The notes: generated by a model not told the origin, from the sequence alone. 64,000 bases of DNA from Spirometra erinaceieuropaei (GCA_902702965.1 CACRXP010000141.1:440010-504009); one strand, 5' to 3'; shown: positions 35,075 through 46,736, numbered from the stretch's first letter. Program-made: numbers and translations.

Positions 35075-36695
35075 TAGCCTTGCTCTTCTAAATGTCATTT
35101 CTTACTGAGCGCCTACCCTCCAATAGGACATTCGCTGTCATCACTCCGCTTTTGAAGGGTGGAATTCGGGCGTCTGTGAACAACTACATGTCAGTGAGCC
35201 TTATGTCCATCTGTTGCAAAGTCATGAAGAAAATCATTAGGAGTGCGTTGATGCAGTTCCCCAATCAGCATCAACTCTTCTCCAATGCCAAGCACGGCTT
35301 TCGAAGTGTCACGTCCTGTCTCACTAATCTGCTTTTTTCAATCGAACGCTGGACCAAAGCTGGCGACGAAGGCAATGTGGTGCATGCCAACTACATCGAC
35401 TTCAGAAAGGCCTTCGTTCGCGTTCCTACTAGGCATCTCTTGCACAAACTACGCAACGCAGGAATTCGTGGACGCCTCCTTGTATGGATCCGGAGCTTTT
35501 TGACCGGACGGTCCAAAATAGTGCAGGCCGGTCGCAAACAATCCTCAGAGAGAAGCGTGGTGATTGATGTCCCACAAGGCTCAGTCTTAGGCCACACGTT
35601 ATTCCTCGTCTTCGTTAATGACTGCATCAGGGAACTAGACTGTGATGCCACCCAGTTTGCTGACGACATACAGTTGTGGAAAGTGATTCACCAGGCGCCA
35701 GACGGAGATCAACTGCAAACAAACTTGCAGAGGCTTAAGGACTGGTCGAAGCGCTGGCTTACGCCCTTCAATGTAAGCAACTGCAACTTTCTTCAAATCG
35801 GTAGCTGCAGAGCCTCCAACCCCAGGACTTACTGCAACTGCAACAAGTTGACAGTCAGAAGGACTTGAGTGGGTGAATAACATCGTCACTCAAACCAACA
35901 GTGAACTGCGCGAAGGCGGCTAAGTCGACCATGACTAAATTGCAACTCCATAGGTGAGTCTTTATGGGATTTGACACTGACTGCTTTTCCAAAATATTTG
36001 GCACCGTCGTGCGGCCTCATCTATGATACGCAACACAGGTATGGAGAACTTGGACTGTCAAGGAATATAACGTCTTTGACAAGGTTCAGAGTCAAACGAC
36101 AAAAAATGACAAAAAGTTCTGTGAACACTGGCCTATGAAACCAGACTGTCAATTCTCAATCTGTTTCTTCTTTCCTACAGGCAACTACGCGGTGACTTTA
36201 TACTAGCATGCCCCATTATAAATGGCCTAGACTGTTGCCTAGATCACAATGATTACTGCGCTAAAGCTAACACGCCCACCTTGCACGGTATTCCCCGAAA
36301 AGTACGCACCGGTAAAGCAAGGATCAATGAACGAAAGTTCCTCTTCGGTAACAGAGTGCCTGCAGTGTGCAATGCCCTGCCTACTGATGCTGAACTCTCC
36401 TCCTGTGAGGACGCATCTAAGTAATGACTCGACGCGTATCAAGCTTCCCTACTATCAGTCACATAACTCGCCGCCCAAATCATGCATGCTTATACTCACC
36501 ACATTGACAGAATAACCCTAAGCGATTACTCTTTTTAAACTAGTTGGAAGCTGTCTGCTATCCACAGGCAATTATGCACGAAGGCCCACTTCAACTTTCT
36601 ACCTATCAAAGCGTCTCACAAAATATTTCGAACCAATAGGGAGTTTAAAGTCGCTCGCCTACATTTCACTTAATAAAACTGAACTGAACAGAACT
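35075..36695 (+). pseudogene. LINE reverse transcriptase, array copy 3 (longest open frame, 35092-35868)
   Basis: A 258-codon open frame (35092-35868) holds a nearly intact RT core of a CR1/Jockey-like LINE. It has VITPLLKGG (residues 17-25), ANYIDFRKAF with catalytic Asp103, DVPQGSVLGHTLFLVFVND (160-178) and QFADD with Asp191-Asp192 (Asp191 and Asp192 of the FADD box), then LQTNLQRLKDWSKRW. Odd changes are Met for Arg in NYMSVSL and Val for Asp after KAF. The frame breaks after NKLTVRRT; the C-terminal block resumes at 36181 (QLRGDFILACPIINGLD) and stops after EDASK. No endonuclease domain is present. The copy is 5' truncated by the unit boundary. Confidence 0.9.
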
Positions 36696-37298
36696 AAGAC
36701 CGCATCATGGACAGCTGATTGGAAGTGGGTAGTTGGGTAGTGAAATACTATGCAAGAAGGGGTTTCATGTGTTGAGCTAGTGTCCACTTCGATGTTTTGC
36801 AAAATATACCTTTTCTAGGCTGTCACAAGTACCAATGTCCGTATCTTGGTCGACAGGTGGTCTGCCGAGGTGTTAATATCATGCTCATCTCAGTGGACTG
36901 ATTTTAATACCTGCGATGATTTTGCGTGTACGATATAAGGCATCGTATTGGATACTATAATCGCTGATGTTACTCATCTGCGGTTATCCTCTAGGCTGCA
37001 TAAGCGGGCGTCGTATAATTGCAGCAAGGTAGCATCCGTGCTCACGCTTATCGGCATTTTTAAGTTAGCAGATTTAGTAAACTCGTGCCAAATATATTTG
37101 TGGGGATTGATGTACTTACCTGGTTTGTGTGCGCCGCCGGCTGGAGGAAGCATAAAAATGTAGAACATTGACATGAATAATGATGTCACCCTCGGGCATG
37201 TATGCGCATAATCTTCTGATGACAATTTGAGGGAAAAATCTACTATATTAATGAATGTACTGACATCTGAGTCCGCATCATGATCCGTTGATTGAAAG

Positions 37299-37845
37299 TG
37301 ATTTTTTGAATTTTGTCATCCTATTTTCGAATATCATGCGTGTTTTTTTTTCCGCTGCGTTTTTTTGTGTGATTTGCCTTTTCTTGTCTCTTTATTTTGC
37401 CTACCTGTATATCTTATCTTCTTATCTTCTAGCTGAGTATAGCCTTCATCTCGTTTTTTTACTTATTTTTTGATTTATTACTGCCGCTCCTGCTTTCTTA
37501 CTCCGCTTTCCCTTCTTAATATCTGACATGTTTTTTCATTTAATAATATTATTCGGTTTTTTTGTGGGAATTTCGCTTATTTTAATTTACGGAACTTCAA
37601 TCACTGAACGTAGGAATTTTTTGGCCCGAATTTTTTTAAATTCTCACTCGAACCCTTCTTCAACCTATTTTCCCTTTTGATGTGTTCTCTTTTTCCTTCA
37701 CCAGCCATCTGTCTATCGACATTTCAATCGTTGTTGCTGAAAATGTCCGCCGGTTGCTCCACGGCATGGTGTAGCAGACACAGTGACTTTCGCGTGATTT
37801 AGTTTATAGTTTGAATAGACTTTCACAGCATCTGCCGCACTATGT
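37299..37845. other. T-rich DNA and a dispersed repeat
   Basis: From 37299 to about 37740 the + strand is strongly T-rich with no gene. From about 37742 to 37840 lies a copy of the 'agcatctacc' dispersed repeat (gcgtgatttagtttatagt and cagcatctgccgcac). Confidence 0.5.
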
Positions 37846-38330
37846 ATATATAGTGTATTTTAGGGTAATAGGCAATGCCCTTGATGACCCCTACTGAAAA
37901 CGGTACATACAATATAAATGTTATATTCACATCTCACTAAAATTTTGCAAGCAAAATCAGTGTCTGCGGAAAACGTCCTTACATTGCGGGGCTGCGGGTG
38001 CAGCAGGCGGTCTTTTAAATTATTAAATTTTAAGTACGATTACATACAGTCAGATTGAAGTGCAGTCATTTGCGTAGTTTGGGAGGGATAATTTCATTAA
38101 ACGTCAGGGATATGTTACATAGGGATGAAATCAAGAAAGGAAACTTATGGCTGGCCACAGATAGACCTGCAGCGAGAGTCGTTGTTCATCAAAGATCAAA
38201 CCATCCAGCTGTCTTTTGAATACAGCCATTGTATCAGATGTCACTATTTCACTTGGGAGTGAGTTCCACGGTCGAACAACACGCCTAGACCCGGTGAAAA
38301 GACGGAGTCAAGATGACCGCAGGCGGGGGA
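37846..38330 (-). mobile_element. LINE 3' end, reverse strand
   Basis: Read on the - strand it gives RRVVRPWNSLPSEIVTSDT followed by MAVFKRQLDGLIFDEQ, the usual last block of a CR1/Jockey-like LINE polyprotein. A 3' UTR of a few hundred bases follows, ending with ggcattgcctattaccctaa and then a short A/T tail near 37850. The same 3' end is seen on the + strand at 54.3 kb. It is 5' truncated; upstream sequence (38330-38620) is too decayed to read. Confidence 0.75.
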
Positions 38331-40207
38331 CGGCGCAGCTGTCCATTACTCGCTTCCTCAATGCGGTCGTCGCTCGACCTCCTCTGAGTCTTGCAGACCT
38401 ACAGCCTGCCCTGGTAGGCAGCCTACTCAGCCTGAATCCTGTGGCGGTCTCCCTTCCAGAGGATCGAGAAGGGCGGAGATGCGTGGTTGGCGTCCCCGCC
38501 ATAATCGCGATTCCTCACCGTCAGGTCCGTCTGACGTTGGGGTTTAAGACTTGCTTTGATTGGCGGATACGTACCGGTGCTGACTCTGGAGCAGGTCAAC
38601 TCGCCCTGGCGAGTTGATCCTTCGTCATTTGACGTCAGGATCGCAGCATCTACCATCCACATGATCGGACGACGACGACGACGACGATGACGACAACAGC
38701 AACAACGGCTGCTTAACCGTCTCAAATGAAGACGTGAACTTCGTGCTCCACGAGACGTGTGAAGTAACTTTTGGTGGGTCATCTTGCGCAGCATCTACCA
38801 CACTCTTCAATTGCCCACCATGCTCTGATGTCTAGACGGTGTCAAAACGACCGCGGATGGACGCGAACGTGTCGATCGACACAGCTAAACAACTTGTCTG
38901 TGCGTACCCCGCACTTCCTCGTCCCATTACATGTACCAGGTCCCTGTAAGTGTGACTTGGATCCCAAATGAGCGGATGTCACAACAGACCGCGTTACCCC
39001 GTCAGTTGACAACCTTCCAGGCTACAACTTTTAGCGCGTTCTGGTAGATTCTGACGCATAATACGTATTGTAGTTAGAAATGCGTCGATCCGCCATGGCC
39101 GATCTCGCCCTCGCACCCCTCACCATGCATCAGTCGACGTTCCGAGCCCGTACGACAGCTGGTAACGAGACTGGGGGGTAGTGGCTAAAGCATCCAGAAT
39201 GCCTGCATCCAGGGCGTGCTGTACGCATATACGGCAGGAATAATGAGCATGTGCGGTTCCAGCACAAACTTATAAACGCCTGCGTAACGCAGTTTGTTAC
39301 GAGGTCCGTGCTCACGGCATACGCAGTGTCGTCACATACGCACATCATCCTAGCGGAGAGACGTGCGTGGAGGTCTGGGGTCGGCCGGACCGCGCCGAGA
39401 GCTATGCTTGTTGCCGGGCTTCTTTAAGATGCGACTGACTAACATTTATGTTAAAGACACTTAGTTAAAGAATCAAACTCCACGAGCAACGAGCTTTTAT
39501 CAAAGCAGATGAGGCAAATGTGAAGAACGCATTGCCAGCAAAGGTGTGCTGTTTGTGCAGCCCGGATAGCCACTGAATGCACAGTTGGTGAATCGATGCT
39601 GCTTGAAGACGCCTGCTTCCCCTAGTACGCGTCTCGTAGGTCCATAGCCGAGTGCGAAGAAATCGTTACGAGTCCGTGTATAGGAATTAAAAGAAAATGG
39701 CAAAATTAAACGTATGTCCTGGCTGACAGCAGTGTGCACGTCCGACGGTCCATAATCATGATTTCTAGCAGAACCTGAGGAACCGGGTGGTATTAATGGT
39801 TACGGTGATGGTAATGACGATGATTTTAGTGAGGGTGGTTGCGATAGTGGTGGTGTAGAGGGTTCCATTATTGAATGTCCCGGTCGTGGTGGTGGTGGTG
39901 GTGATGATGATGATGGTGGTGGTGGTGGTGGTGGTGGTGGCGGTGGGGATGATGGTGGTGGTTGAGGTGACGGAATTTGCCAGCAGTGTGCCGTACCTTT
40001 TGGCGAATGATTGTTTTGAAAGGCTTGATATGTTTCTCCGAGTATTTCGTTTCGATTCACAAAGGCATTACACAACCGCAAAAGAACCCGGTGTCCATAT
40101 CCCGAGTTCTGCGCAAAGCCTCGTTGGCACTCGTTTCTTCCGCTGATTTACTGAGTTCTGCCCATGCAAACTCGGCCCCCTTTCCAGTTATGTCAATTAG
40201 ACCGACA
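38331..40207. other. Unassigned DNA with trinucleotide repeats
   Basis: No gene is recognised. It contains a GAC run (about 38664-38692), pieces of the 'agcatctacc' repeat (38646 and 38787), and a GGT/GAT run at 39884-39963 whose reverse strand reads as poly-Pro/poly-Ser. The frame at 38216-38617 is the shadow of the reverse-strand LINE and its flank. Confidence 0.45.
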
Positions 40208-40640
40208 AATAACGTAGCTGACAATAAAAGGAGGCAACAGGTCTTTTGAGCTCTCAGTTGCCTCCTTGGTAAAATAATAAATGAAACCTATTGAAAAGGG
40301 GTTTTTCTTCGTTGATTTATGATGAAAACTCACCCTTAGCTGAAATGACAAAAAGAAAGCCAAAAGGTTAGTATATCGCGGGCTATTTCTTTTATATGGC
40401 TACATATCGTCAAGTGACTAATTCTAAACATCAATAGAACTGGCTCGCGGATCATGAAATAATCCAACTGCTCAAACAACATTTACACTGTCCATCGGCA
40501 CCGCCAAAATATCGTGTATCCCAGAGCCTCTGCTGTCGGCTTTGCTGAGGAAAAAAACTAGAGGGTGTTCAGGCGTCTGAATCACTTAACTGGGTTGCGA
40601 CTTTGTGGTTGACCGCGCAGAGCCAAGCAGACATCGCATT
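40208..40640 (+). repeat. 430-bp direct-repeat element, copy 1, with hairpin
   Basis: This copy is similar over about 430 bp to 40805-41235. Near its start it has a perfect 11-bp stem, AAGGAGGCAAC (40228-40238) pairing with GTTGCCTCCTT (40257-40267), around an 18-nt loop. Further conserved blocks are cccttagctgaaatgacaaa, gaaataatccaactgct and gggtgttcaggcgtc. It has no open frame of note and is not recognised as a known family. Confidence 0.88.
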
Positions 40641-40804
40641 CTTTCCTACTTTCACTCTACCGGCGTGTTTTGGTGATTTTGTTTATTTTCCATACTGCCA
40701 CACCATCTATTCTACTCCCCTTTCCCTCATATAACGTCTCGCTGAATAATGTGAGTCGGATTTGATCTATTTAGAATTTTGCTTCGTCTAATAAATTAAT
40801 TTGC

Positions 40805-41235
40805 AATAACGTATGTGACAATAAAAGGAGGCAACAGGTCTTTTCAGCCCTCAGTCGCCTCCTTGCTACACTAATAAATGAAATCTATTCAAAAGGGTTA
40901 TTCTCTGCGTTGCTTTATGAATTAAACTCACCTTTAGCTGAAATGACAAAAAGAATGCCAAAAGGTGAGTATATCGGGGGATATTTCTTTTATTTGACTA
41001 TTTATCGTCAAAAGATTAATTTAAAACCTCAATATACATGGTGCGCTGATCTTGAAATAATCCAACTGCTTAAATAACATTTATAATGTCTATCGACACC
41101 GCCAGTGTATCGTGTACCCCTGAACTTCTGCTATCGCCTTTACTGAAAAAAAAACTAGTGGGTGTTCAGGCGTCCGAACCACTTAACTGGGTTGCAACTT
41201 TATGGCTGACCGCACAGGGCCGGCCAGACATGTGA
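40805..41235 (+). repeat. 430-bp direct-repeat element, copy 2, with hairpin
   Basis: Second copy, 597 bp downstream of the first in the same orientation, separated by 164 bp of different sequence. The hairpin at about 40825-40864 keeps the stem with one mismatch (GGAGGCAAC against GTCGCCTCC). Two same-orientation copies this close could be LTR-like ends of a tiny element or a local tandem duplication. Confidence 0.88.
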
Positions 41236-42204
41236 TGCGAGTTTCTCAGGGGCTGTGCCTTATAAGTAATATGCTGGTCTCTTTCGTGACAGTGAGGGAG
41301 AGATAGACGAAAGTAGATAAGACCAACATGGCGCGATCTTTACTAGCCAAAAATACTCGATCAATTTGAAAGCTAACACGATGCGCGTCGACAAGAAAGA
41401 CACCTTACCATCTTATTATATATATGGCGATCGTCTAACGTATCCCTGCACCAAAGGGGTTTGCCTTATGATGAATAACTCAATTTCCTTCAGTGATGAT
41501 TTTGGGGGCTTGAATGACCCCTCAGTGTTTTTCTGGTCGATTACTCTCCAGAAGACAAGCATCCGAAAATTCGACGTATTAATACGTTTGAATATAAATA
41601 TGACTTTAAATAAGCTATGCAGTCATCTATGCTAGCAGAGGTGGGAAAATAACAAATATGAAACTTACGGCTCCCTAATGAGTGACCGTCAACTAAAGGA
41701 AAATCAAATTGAGTGTCCTTTTAAGGCAGGATAAGCATCAATAATTCTCACATTACACAGACTTTCTTAAAATGAAATTAGCATCTAGGAACAGCGTTTT
41801 TTGCTCAATCCTTTAAAAACTATTCCCCCTTCCGCGTTCGACCTGTAAGCTAAAAACTATTTTCAAACGAACACTGGTCTGTTATGCACGTGCGTTTAAT
41901 TTTATCGTACCCTCATGACTACCGACAGTCACATCGAGATTTGCCCAGGAATTATTGGTAACTATGCGTTTGTTTCCACACACGTCTCCGTAACTAGGAT
42001 CAATTGGGAAAGCATTAAAAAAATCCCTAATTTTTGGACTCGGATGGTTCAAGAAACACTTTTATTCTCAGCTAGATTCTGCTTTGTTGAAATCTTTATT
42101 ATAGGACACTTCGACAGTGACTAGTCCATGATGTAATTCCTGCAAATTTACCATTACACGTCGTTTGATCTGACGTATCAACTGCTTTCTGGATGCCGAA
42201 CTAA
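41236..42204. other. Unassigned DNA
   Basis: No gene or repeat is recognised. Open frames of 89 and 69 codons (41366 and 41915) show no family features. Confidence 0.4.
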
Positions 42205-43973
42205 CAGTGAATGTGCTAACTGATGAAATATTAACCAAAAATATTTAACTCGAAGAGATTACTTAAGTAGATCACGTCTCCGCATGGTCTTCAAATAATG
42301 GACTCCTGCTCAACAATCAGAAATCAGTACAGTGTGTGTTTCGATTGCGACCCTCTCCCATTCCTGAACCTTTGGATATACTTCCCACTGAGGTATCTTC
42401 TTTCCGGTACCTAGGTGTTACTTTATCCTCAAATCTCTCTTTCTCTCTTCAAATGGAAACCCTTTTAACAAAAATTCAAAAACTTGTTTATTACATTCGT
42501 CGTCTACGTTCATATCACACACCCCAGTCCTTAATCTGGCGATTCATAGATGGCTGTATTCTTCCACTCATTCTTTATTGTTCTCCAGTTATTTTTCCAG
42601 CTTTACTTATAAAAGATCTAATTATTTTTAAACGTGTCATTCGAATGCTCGCCTCTGCTGCTGGTGTTTCCTATCATATTTTAGTTGATATCATCGTGCA
42701 GCGACACTTCAACTCGGTGGAGCAATTTGCTAACCGAATTCTGTATGACACCGTCCATCCCCTTCATAATGAGTTAATGGCTGCGAAATCCTTACGCCCC
42801 ATGCGTCGATGCTTCCGCCATATCCCTTGCCGCACTTCGGCCTATCGGAATTCCATACTGCCATTTCTAGCCCGGTATCTCACCTGCAAAGATGTTGAAA
42901 AACAAAAACTAAAACTCGATCTTACACCTTAAAGTCCTTTTTTCTTCATATATAATTATGTCCACCTGTCCAATACCTGTTAATCTCTATGGTAATCACT
43001 GTGTACTGGAGAACCGTTTTTGCTGAAAATTTTGAAAGTTATTTTCAAAATAAAGCATTCCTCTTTCTCTCTCTCAAGTAGGGTTGTACTATCAATTCCT
43101 ACGCAGCAAAATCCGGTGATAAATAAGTTGCTTCAAGATACAAGGTTTTAAACGAACTTGCCGCCGGCCGCCTGCAAAAACTACACTCCGTAAGAGATGA
43201 CTGCTTAGACAGCATGAATGTTACTCAATGATTTTCGATGTCCTTATACATTCAAGTAAATCTCTTAGAAAATATGCATAAGAATGTTCATTTTTACTCA
43301 TTTCGTAAACGACTATATTCTCTTTAAGTTTTATACTTGAAAGGAATGTGTAGTTTGGTTTCAAAAAACGTTTTCCATTGCAGGGTACTTTTAAACCCGA
43401 CCTGCCGCTACACTTAAGTAAAGTGTTTCTAAACTAAGAGCTATACATTCTCCGCATGCAGAATATTATACATTGATATAGGGTATTAAGAGGGGACCAT
43501 ATGCTGTTTATGAAATTGAGCAGTGAATTTGAGCCGTAGCGTAAACGTTACAAGCAACACTAATAAATGCAGAGACATGTTTTATGAACGGTATTTTACA
43601 GTCTTAAGGAATCACATAATTAGAATTTTTTTAAAACCGAATCATGCACTTTTCTCAGGTTTAAAATATGAAAAGATATAATTTTCAACCAAACGAATAA
43701 AAGGATAAATATTTTTATGCGTTTTCTATGCAACCTATTTGAATTTATGTGGGCGTCAAAAATCAATGAGAATAATCCATACTAATTAAGCAGTTAGTTT
43801 TTACAGGCTGTTGTTTTTCCGGGCGGCCGGAGAGGAGTTCATTCAAATGCGGGCATTTGAAGTACCGGAATTATCATGAAATTTTGCTGCAGGGTGATCG
43901 ATATTACAACCTTTTCGGGTCGAAACAGCATTTCACAATAAGGGTAACGTTTCATGAGTTAACACATCTGCTG
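42205..43973. mobile_element. Long-TIR MITE split by a LINE insertion
   Basis: The left terminus (cagtgaatgtgctaactgat at 42205) begins the same MITE family as at 24838. The arm runs to 42270 (gattacttaagtag), is interrupted, and resumes at 43082 (ggttgtactatc), exactly where the intact relatives continue. The middle and right arm follow to ...ttaacacatctgctg at 43973, then TA. Without the insertion it is about 960 bp. It is non-coding. Confidence 0.85.
42271..43075 (+). pseudogene. 5'-truncated LINE insertion (RT tail and C-terminal domain)
   Basis: Coding sequence starts at the first inserted base: HVSAWSSNNGLLLNNQKSVQ (end of the RT domain), then FRYLGVTLSSNLSFSLQME, LPLILYCSPVIFPALLIKD, the RHFNSVEQFANRILYD block and TSAYRNSILPFLARYL. 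It ends with TAA at 42930-42932. The frame has no internal stop over about 220 codons, which suggests a fairly recent insertion. The 3' UTR is about 140 bp and ends aataaagcattcctctttct followed by a CT run. The insertion is flanked by a 6-bp duplication AAGTAG (42265-42270 and 43076-43081). It belongs to a CR1/Jockey-type LINE family different from the tandem-array LINE. Confidence 0.9.
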
Positions 43974-43975
43974 TA

Positions 43976-45164
43976 GATGTTGTGCGTAATTATTTTCGAA
44001 TGAATATTCTATCGATGTAGACAAATACTGGCCAACTAGCTGCATTCATCAGACTTAAGCTCCTGCCTAAACTACATTTTATGCCAACTGCATAATGACT
44101 TTTGAGCTCGAACTATAATAAACATATAATTTCGTAATTTGGAAATCAGGTTAAATTTTATGGATAGATGCAGAACAGTGTGCAATAATTTAGAGTTCCT
44201 AAGCCACCTTACAAAACACGTCCCTGGTGACAACTATATCTCCACCCTTTATCAATGGCGGGATTCATCTCCTCTGCAAGAGGCAGAGACATAACAGTGA
44301 ATGATATCGTACCACTGCGAGGCATTTTTATTTTTCTAGGGTTTACGCAAACGAGCTTAACTAAAAAAGGGTATTTAACTGCATTAAGTGTGCAGAAAAT
44401 GAAAAATGCTTACCAAATATTTGCAGCACAAACAGCAGACAGAACAACACCAGTACGCTAGAACGCATTTTGTTACTGAGAGAACGCTTGACAGCTATAT
44501 GTAGAAATTTTAAACGATTTTTTGATTGGTAGGGAAAGGTGTAAGGCTCTGCCCCGTGTTAAATTCAAACCATTTCAGCCCAAGCACGCTTACTCATTCA
44601 CACTGTCTGTCTTTTCTTCTACCTCGGAGTTGTTTGTGAACCCGGAGTGCCAACTGGGCATTTCGCCATGGTGGCGCAATTCAATTTAGCCACGTATGCA
44701 GTTATAAGGCGCGAAAGCGTGAACATATAGCTGAAAAACAAGTAGGTCAGGCTGGTTACCGCCGTAACCTTCTCTTAGCGCAAACAATTTCAACGCCTCC
44801 CGTCAGTCCCCCCAACCATATTCAAGGCCACCCATGCTTCCAGGAGGTGCATTCGCATTTATGAATACAGGACCTGGGGGGATGACAGGCAGGTAAACAA
44901 AGTGGGCTGTCGCAGTGTGACTGTTGTCTGGAGTTAGCGTTAGTGCCATCAGCCTCCTCAACGTGCAAATGCGTACAGGTCCATGCCTGTCGCCCATCGA
45001 CGCACCGAGGTCGTGGGATGAAAGGGTACGTCAGCCTCTCCTTCGGCCTGTGATAAGCAAGCCAACACATCTGCTACAAACGCTAAGCAAAAAAACTATT
45101 TGATGTATCCGTGTAAACTCATGTGCCAACCCAATGGTTCTGACTCCAGATCAGACCCTTTGAG
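43976..45164. other. Unassigned DNA
   Basis: No gene is recognised. The frame at 44255-44461 (68 codons) and reverse frames near 44803-45070 have no recognisable features. Confidence 0.4.
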
Positions 45165-45345
45165 AGTAGAATCGCCCATAGACCGGACTCTACCAATCAA
45201 CATCTAGCCAAAAGACCGAACTGAGACGAAAAAAGTCATCTGCCGGATCCAGTGTAACTCCTGGGAAGATAACTACATCGGAGAGATCGGCAAACGATTA
45301 CAAACTTGCGGTCGAAGAAATGACTGCACATTCAGGAAAGCAATC
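45165..45345 (+). pseudogene. Penelope-like element fragment A (linker and GIY-YIG start)
   Basis: The linker reads RIAHRPDSTNQHL in one frame (from 45168) and continues after a frameshift as KDRTETKKVICRIQCNSWED, then NYIGEIGKRLQTC (45271-45309). That is the start of the GIY-YIG nuclease domain. The rest of the domain is missing; PLE RT-end sequence of another piece begins about 45 bp further on. Confidence 0.75.
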
Positions 45346-45384
45346 AGTCCTGGGACACAGACCACCTAAATCCAACCCAATCCC

Positions 45385-46320
45385 AAGCGAACCCGGGAAC
45401 TGTGAGAGTTCATTTGTCGGCTGGAAGCGCTGCATAACGTCACTAACTCAATACTACCGGGAATCACCTTCACGCTCGAAAAATAAGTTGACAGCAAATT
45501 CCCATTTCTTGAGGTCCTGGTACAGCAAAAATACTGACAAGAAATTCCCCACATCAGTAGACCGAAATGAAGCTTATGCGGAAGTCATCGTGTATTACGA
45601 GAGCAACCACCGTTGCTCACAAAGAGAGTGCTGTTAACACCATACCTAATCGAGCAAAGACACACTGCTCCGAGATTTAAGGGTACAAAAAAGAACCCAC
45701 TTGTTTGTTCGACCTATTTTCCCGAAATGGCTATAGTACAAATTTTTTACGGCGGTGCATGAGACGGATAAAAGCAAAAGAAAATATAGGAGACCAGGTT
45801 GTTTTGATAAGGCGCCAAAACTGAAAAATTGACTAAAGCTTCCTCACATCAAAATGTGTCTGGACAGATTAAAAGACACCTGAGGAAGTACCACATACAC
45901 TTTGCACACAAAATTGGCGACTAACTTACGCACTCAGCTTGTGTACCCTAAGAATAAAGTTGACTAATTTGATAAAAAAGAAGTAGTCTATAAGATTCCA
46001 TGGGGCACCAGTAGTGCGACATATTGTGGTCAAACCAAGAAGTCAGTCTCCACACGCCTACATTAACACTAATTGGCAGTAAGGACGTGGGACCATTTAC
46101 ACCAAATCGTCATGCACACTCTGGGAACTGGGTACAAATTTGTTTGGGATAATGCACGTATTTTCGGCTCCTTTCCATAAAAGAAATACCGAGAATTTCT
46201 ACAGGCCATTCACTTCGATGATACATGTATCAATCGTCGCGTCGATATGAACGCCATGCACGCAAACCTCAGAGGAAAATGGAAACGGCGATGGACATTT
46301 AGAAGGTGACGTCAGTCAAC
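45385..46320 (+). pseudogene. Penelope-like element fragment B (RT end, linker, GIY-YIG)
   Basis: Domains are in the expected order but in shifting frames. The RT C-terminal part has EFICRLEALHN, FPFLEVLVQ (about 45504) and NTDKKFPTSVDRN. The linker has SGQIKRHLRKYHIHFAHK (45861-45914). The GIY-YIG domain reads EVVYKIPWGTSSATYCGQTK from 45980, then GTGYKFVWDNARI, KKYREFLQAIH and INRRVDMNAMHANLRGKWKR to 46308. Several stops are present (for example in the helix after RLH and before KKYREF). Penelope-like elements are retroelements that use this nuclease for integration. This copy is dead. Confidence 0.85.
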
Positions 46321-46720
46321 AGCACTGACACATCCTCAGCACTGAAAAAGCATTTTTTTCACAATTTCCACAGGTTTGACAATGAACTAGGGAACCAGCG
46401 TCGGGAATTTACGAAATAAAGTCTTCCAGTTTCTGTTATGGCCTGGCCTGGTAATTGAAAGCACTTGGGAGCGTATGTCTACCCGACTCTTGTCCCAATA
46501 CCAGCGCGGCAGAGAACGAAAAGGCGACCGGCCAAGATCGATCAAGCTTGAGGGGAGCAGCCAATGGAGAGGCGCCACAATACCGAAGACAGCGCTGTAG
46601 AGAAAACGCACATGGCCTCCAGTGATTGGCTGGCTCGACTTTTGGGAGTGTGGGCACTCCCGATAATTTCGCAAAGGACTCAGTTTTGCGAACTACGTTT
46701 CTTGGGATGCCCATCTTCCC
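46321..46720. other. Unassigned DNA between a Penelope-like piece and the SINE pair
   Basis: No gene or repeat is recognised. The first bases may be the Penelope-like 3' UTR. Confidence 0.4.
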
Positions 46721-46736
46721 ATATATATATATATAT
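46721..46736. repeat. AT microsatellite at the antisense SINE 3' end
   Basis: A short AT run directly follows the 3' end of the antisense SINE (reading on the - strand). The sense SINE copy ends with a longer AT run at 47267-47290. An AT tail may therefore be part of the SINE's 3' end. Confidence 0.85.

Larger units (their letters stand above)
31386..37298 (+). repeat. Tandem array of about 2.32-kb composite units (2.5 copies)
   Basis: Landmarks recur at a nearly fixed spacing: cttgcgcggtattccccg at 31631, 33953 and 36280 (2322 and 2327 apart), cacgcttatcggcattttta at 32401, 34716 and 37043 (2315 and 2327), and atccgttgattgaaagtg at 32641, 34956 and 37283. Each unit joins a LINE RT-to-3'-end segment to a spacer of about 700 bp. 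Copy 1 is only the LINE 3' part plus spacer (31386-32640); copies 2 and 3 are full. Similarity stops at about 37298 in T-rich DNA. The spacer is bracketed by two related blocks of about 110 bp (for example 32060-32172 and 32633-32745). Confidence 0.95.

Noticed and set aside
38216..38617. 133-codon + strand frame as a host gene
   Set aside because: The left part is the antisense of a LINE C-terminus readable on the - strand; the rest lacks any domain.
39800..40146. Poly-Pro/poly-Ser and poly-Val frames over the GGT/GAT tract
   Set aside because: Same reason: simple-sequence frames without support on either side.
40228..40267. Histone-type 3' stem-loop at ggtcttttcagccc in the 430-bp repeat
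   Set aside because: The inner sequence cannot form the 6-bp histone stem. The real stem is the outer 11-bp pairing, and no histone gene is nearby.
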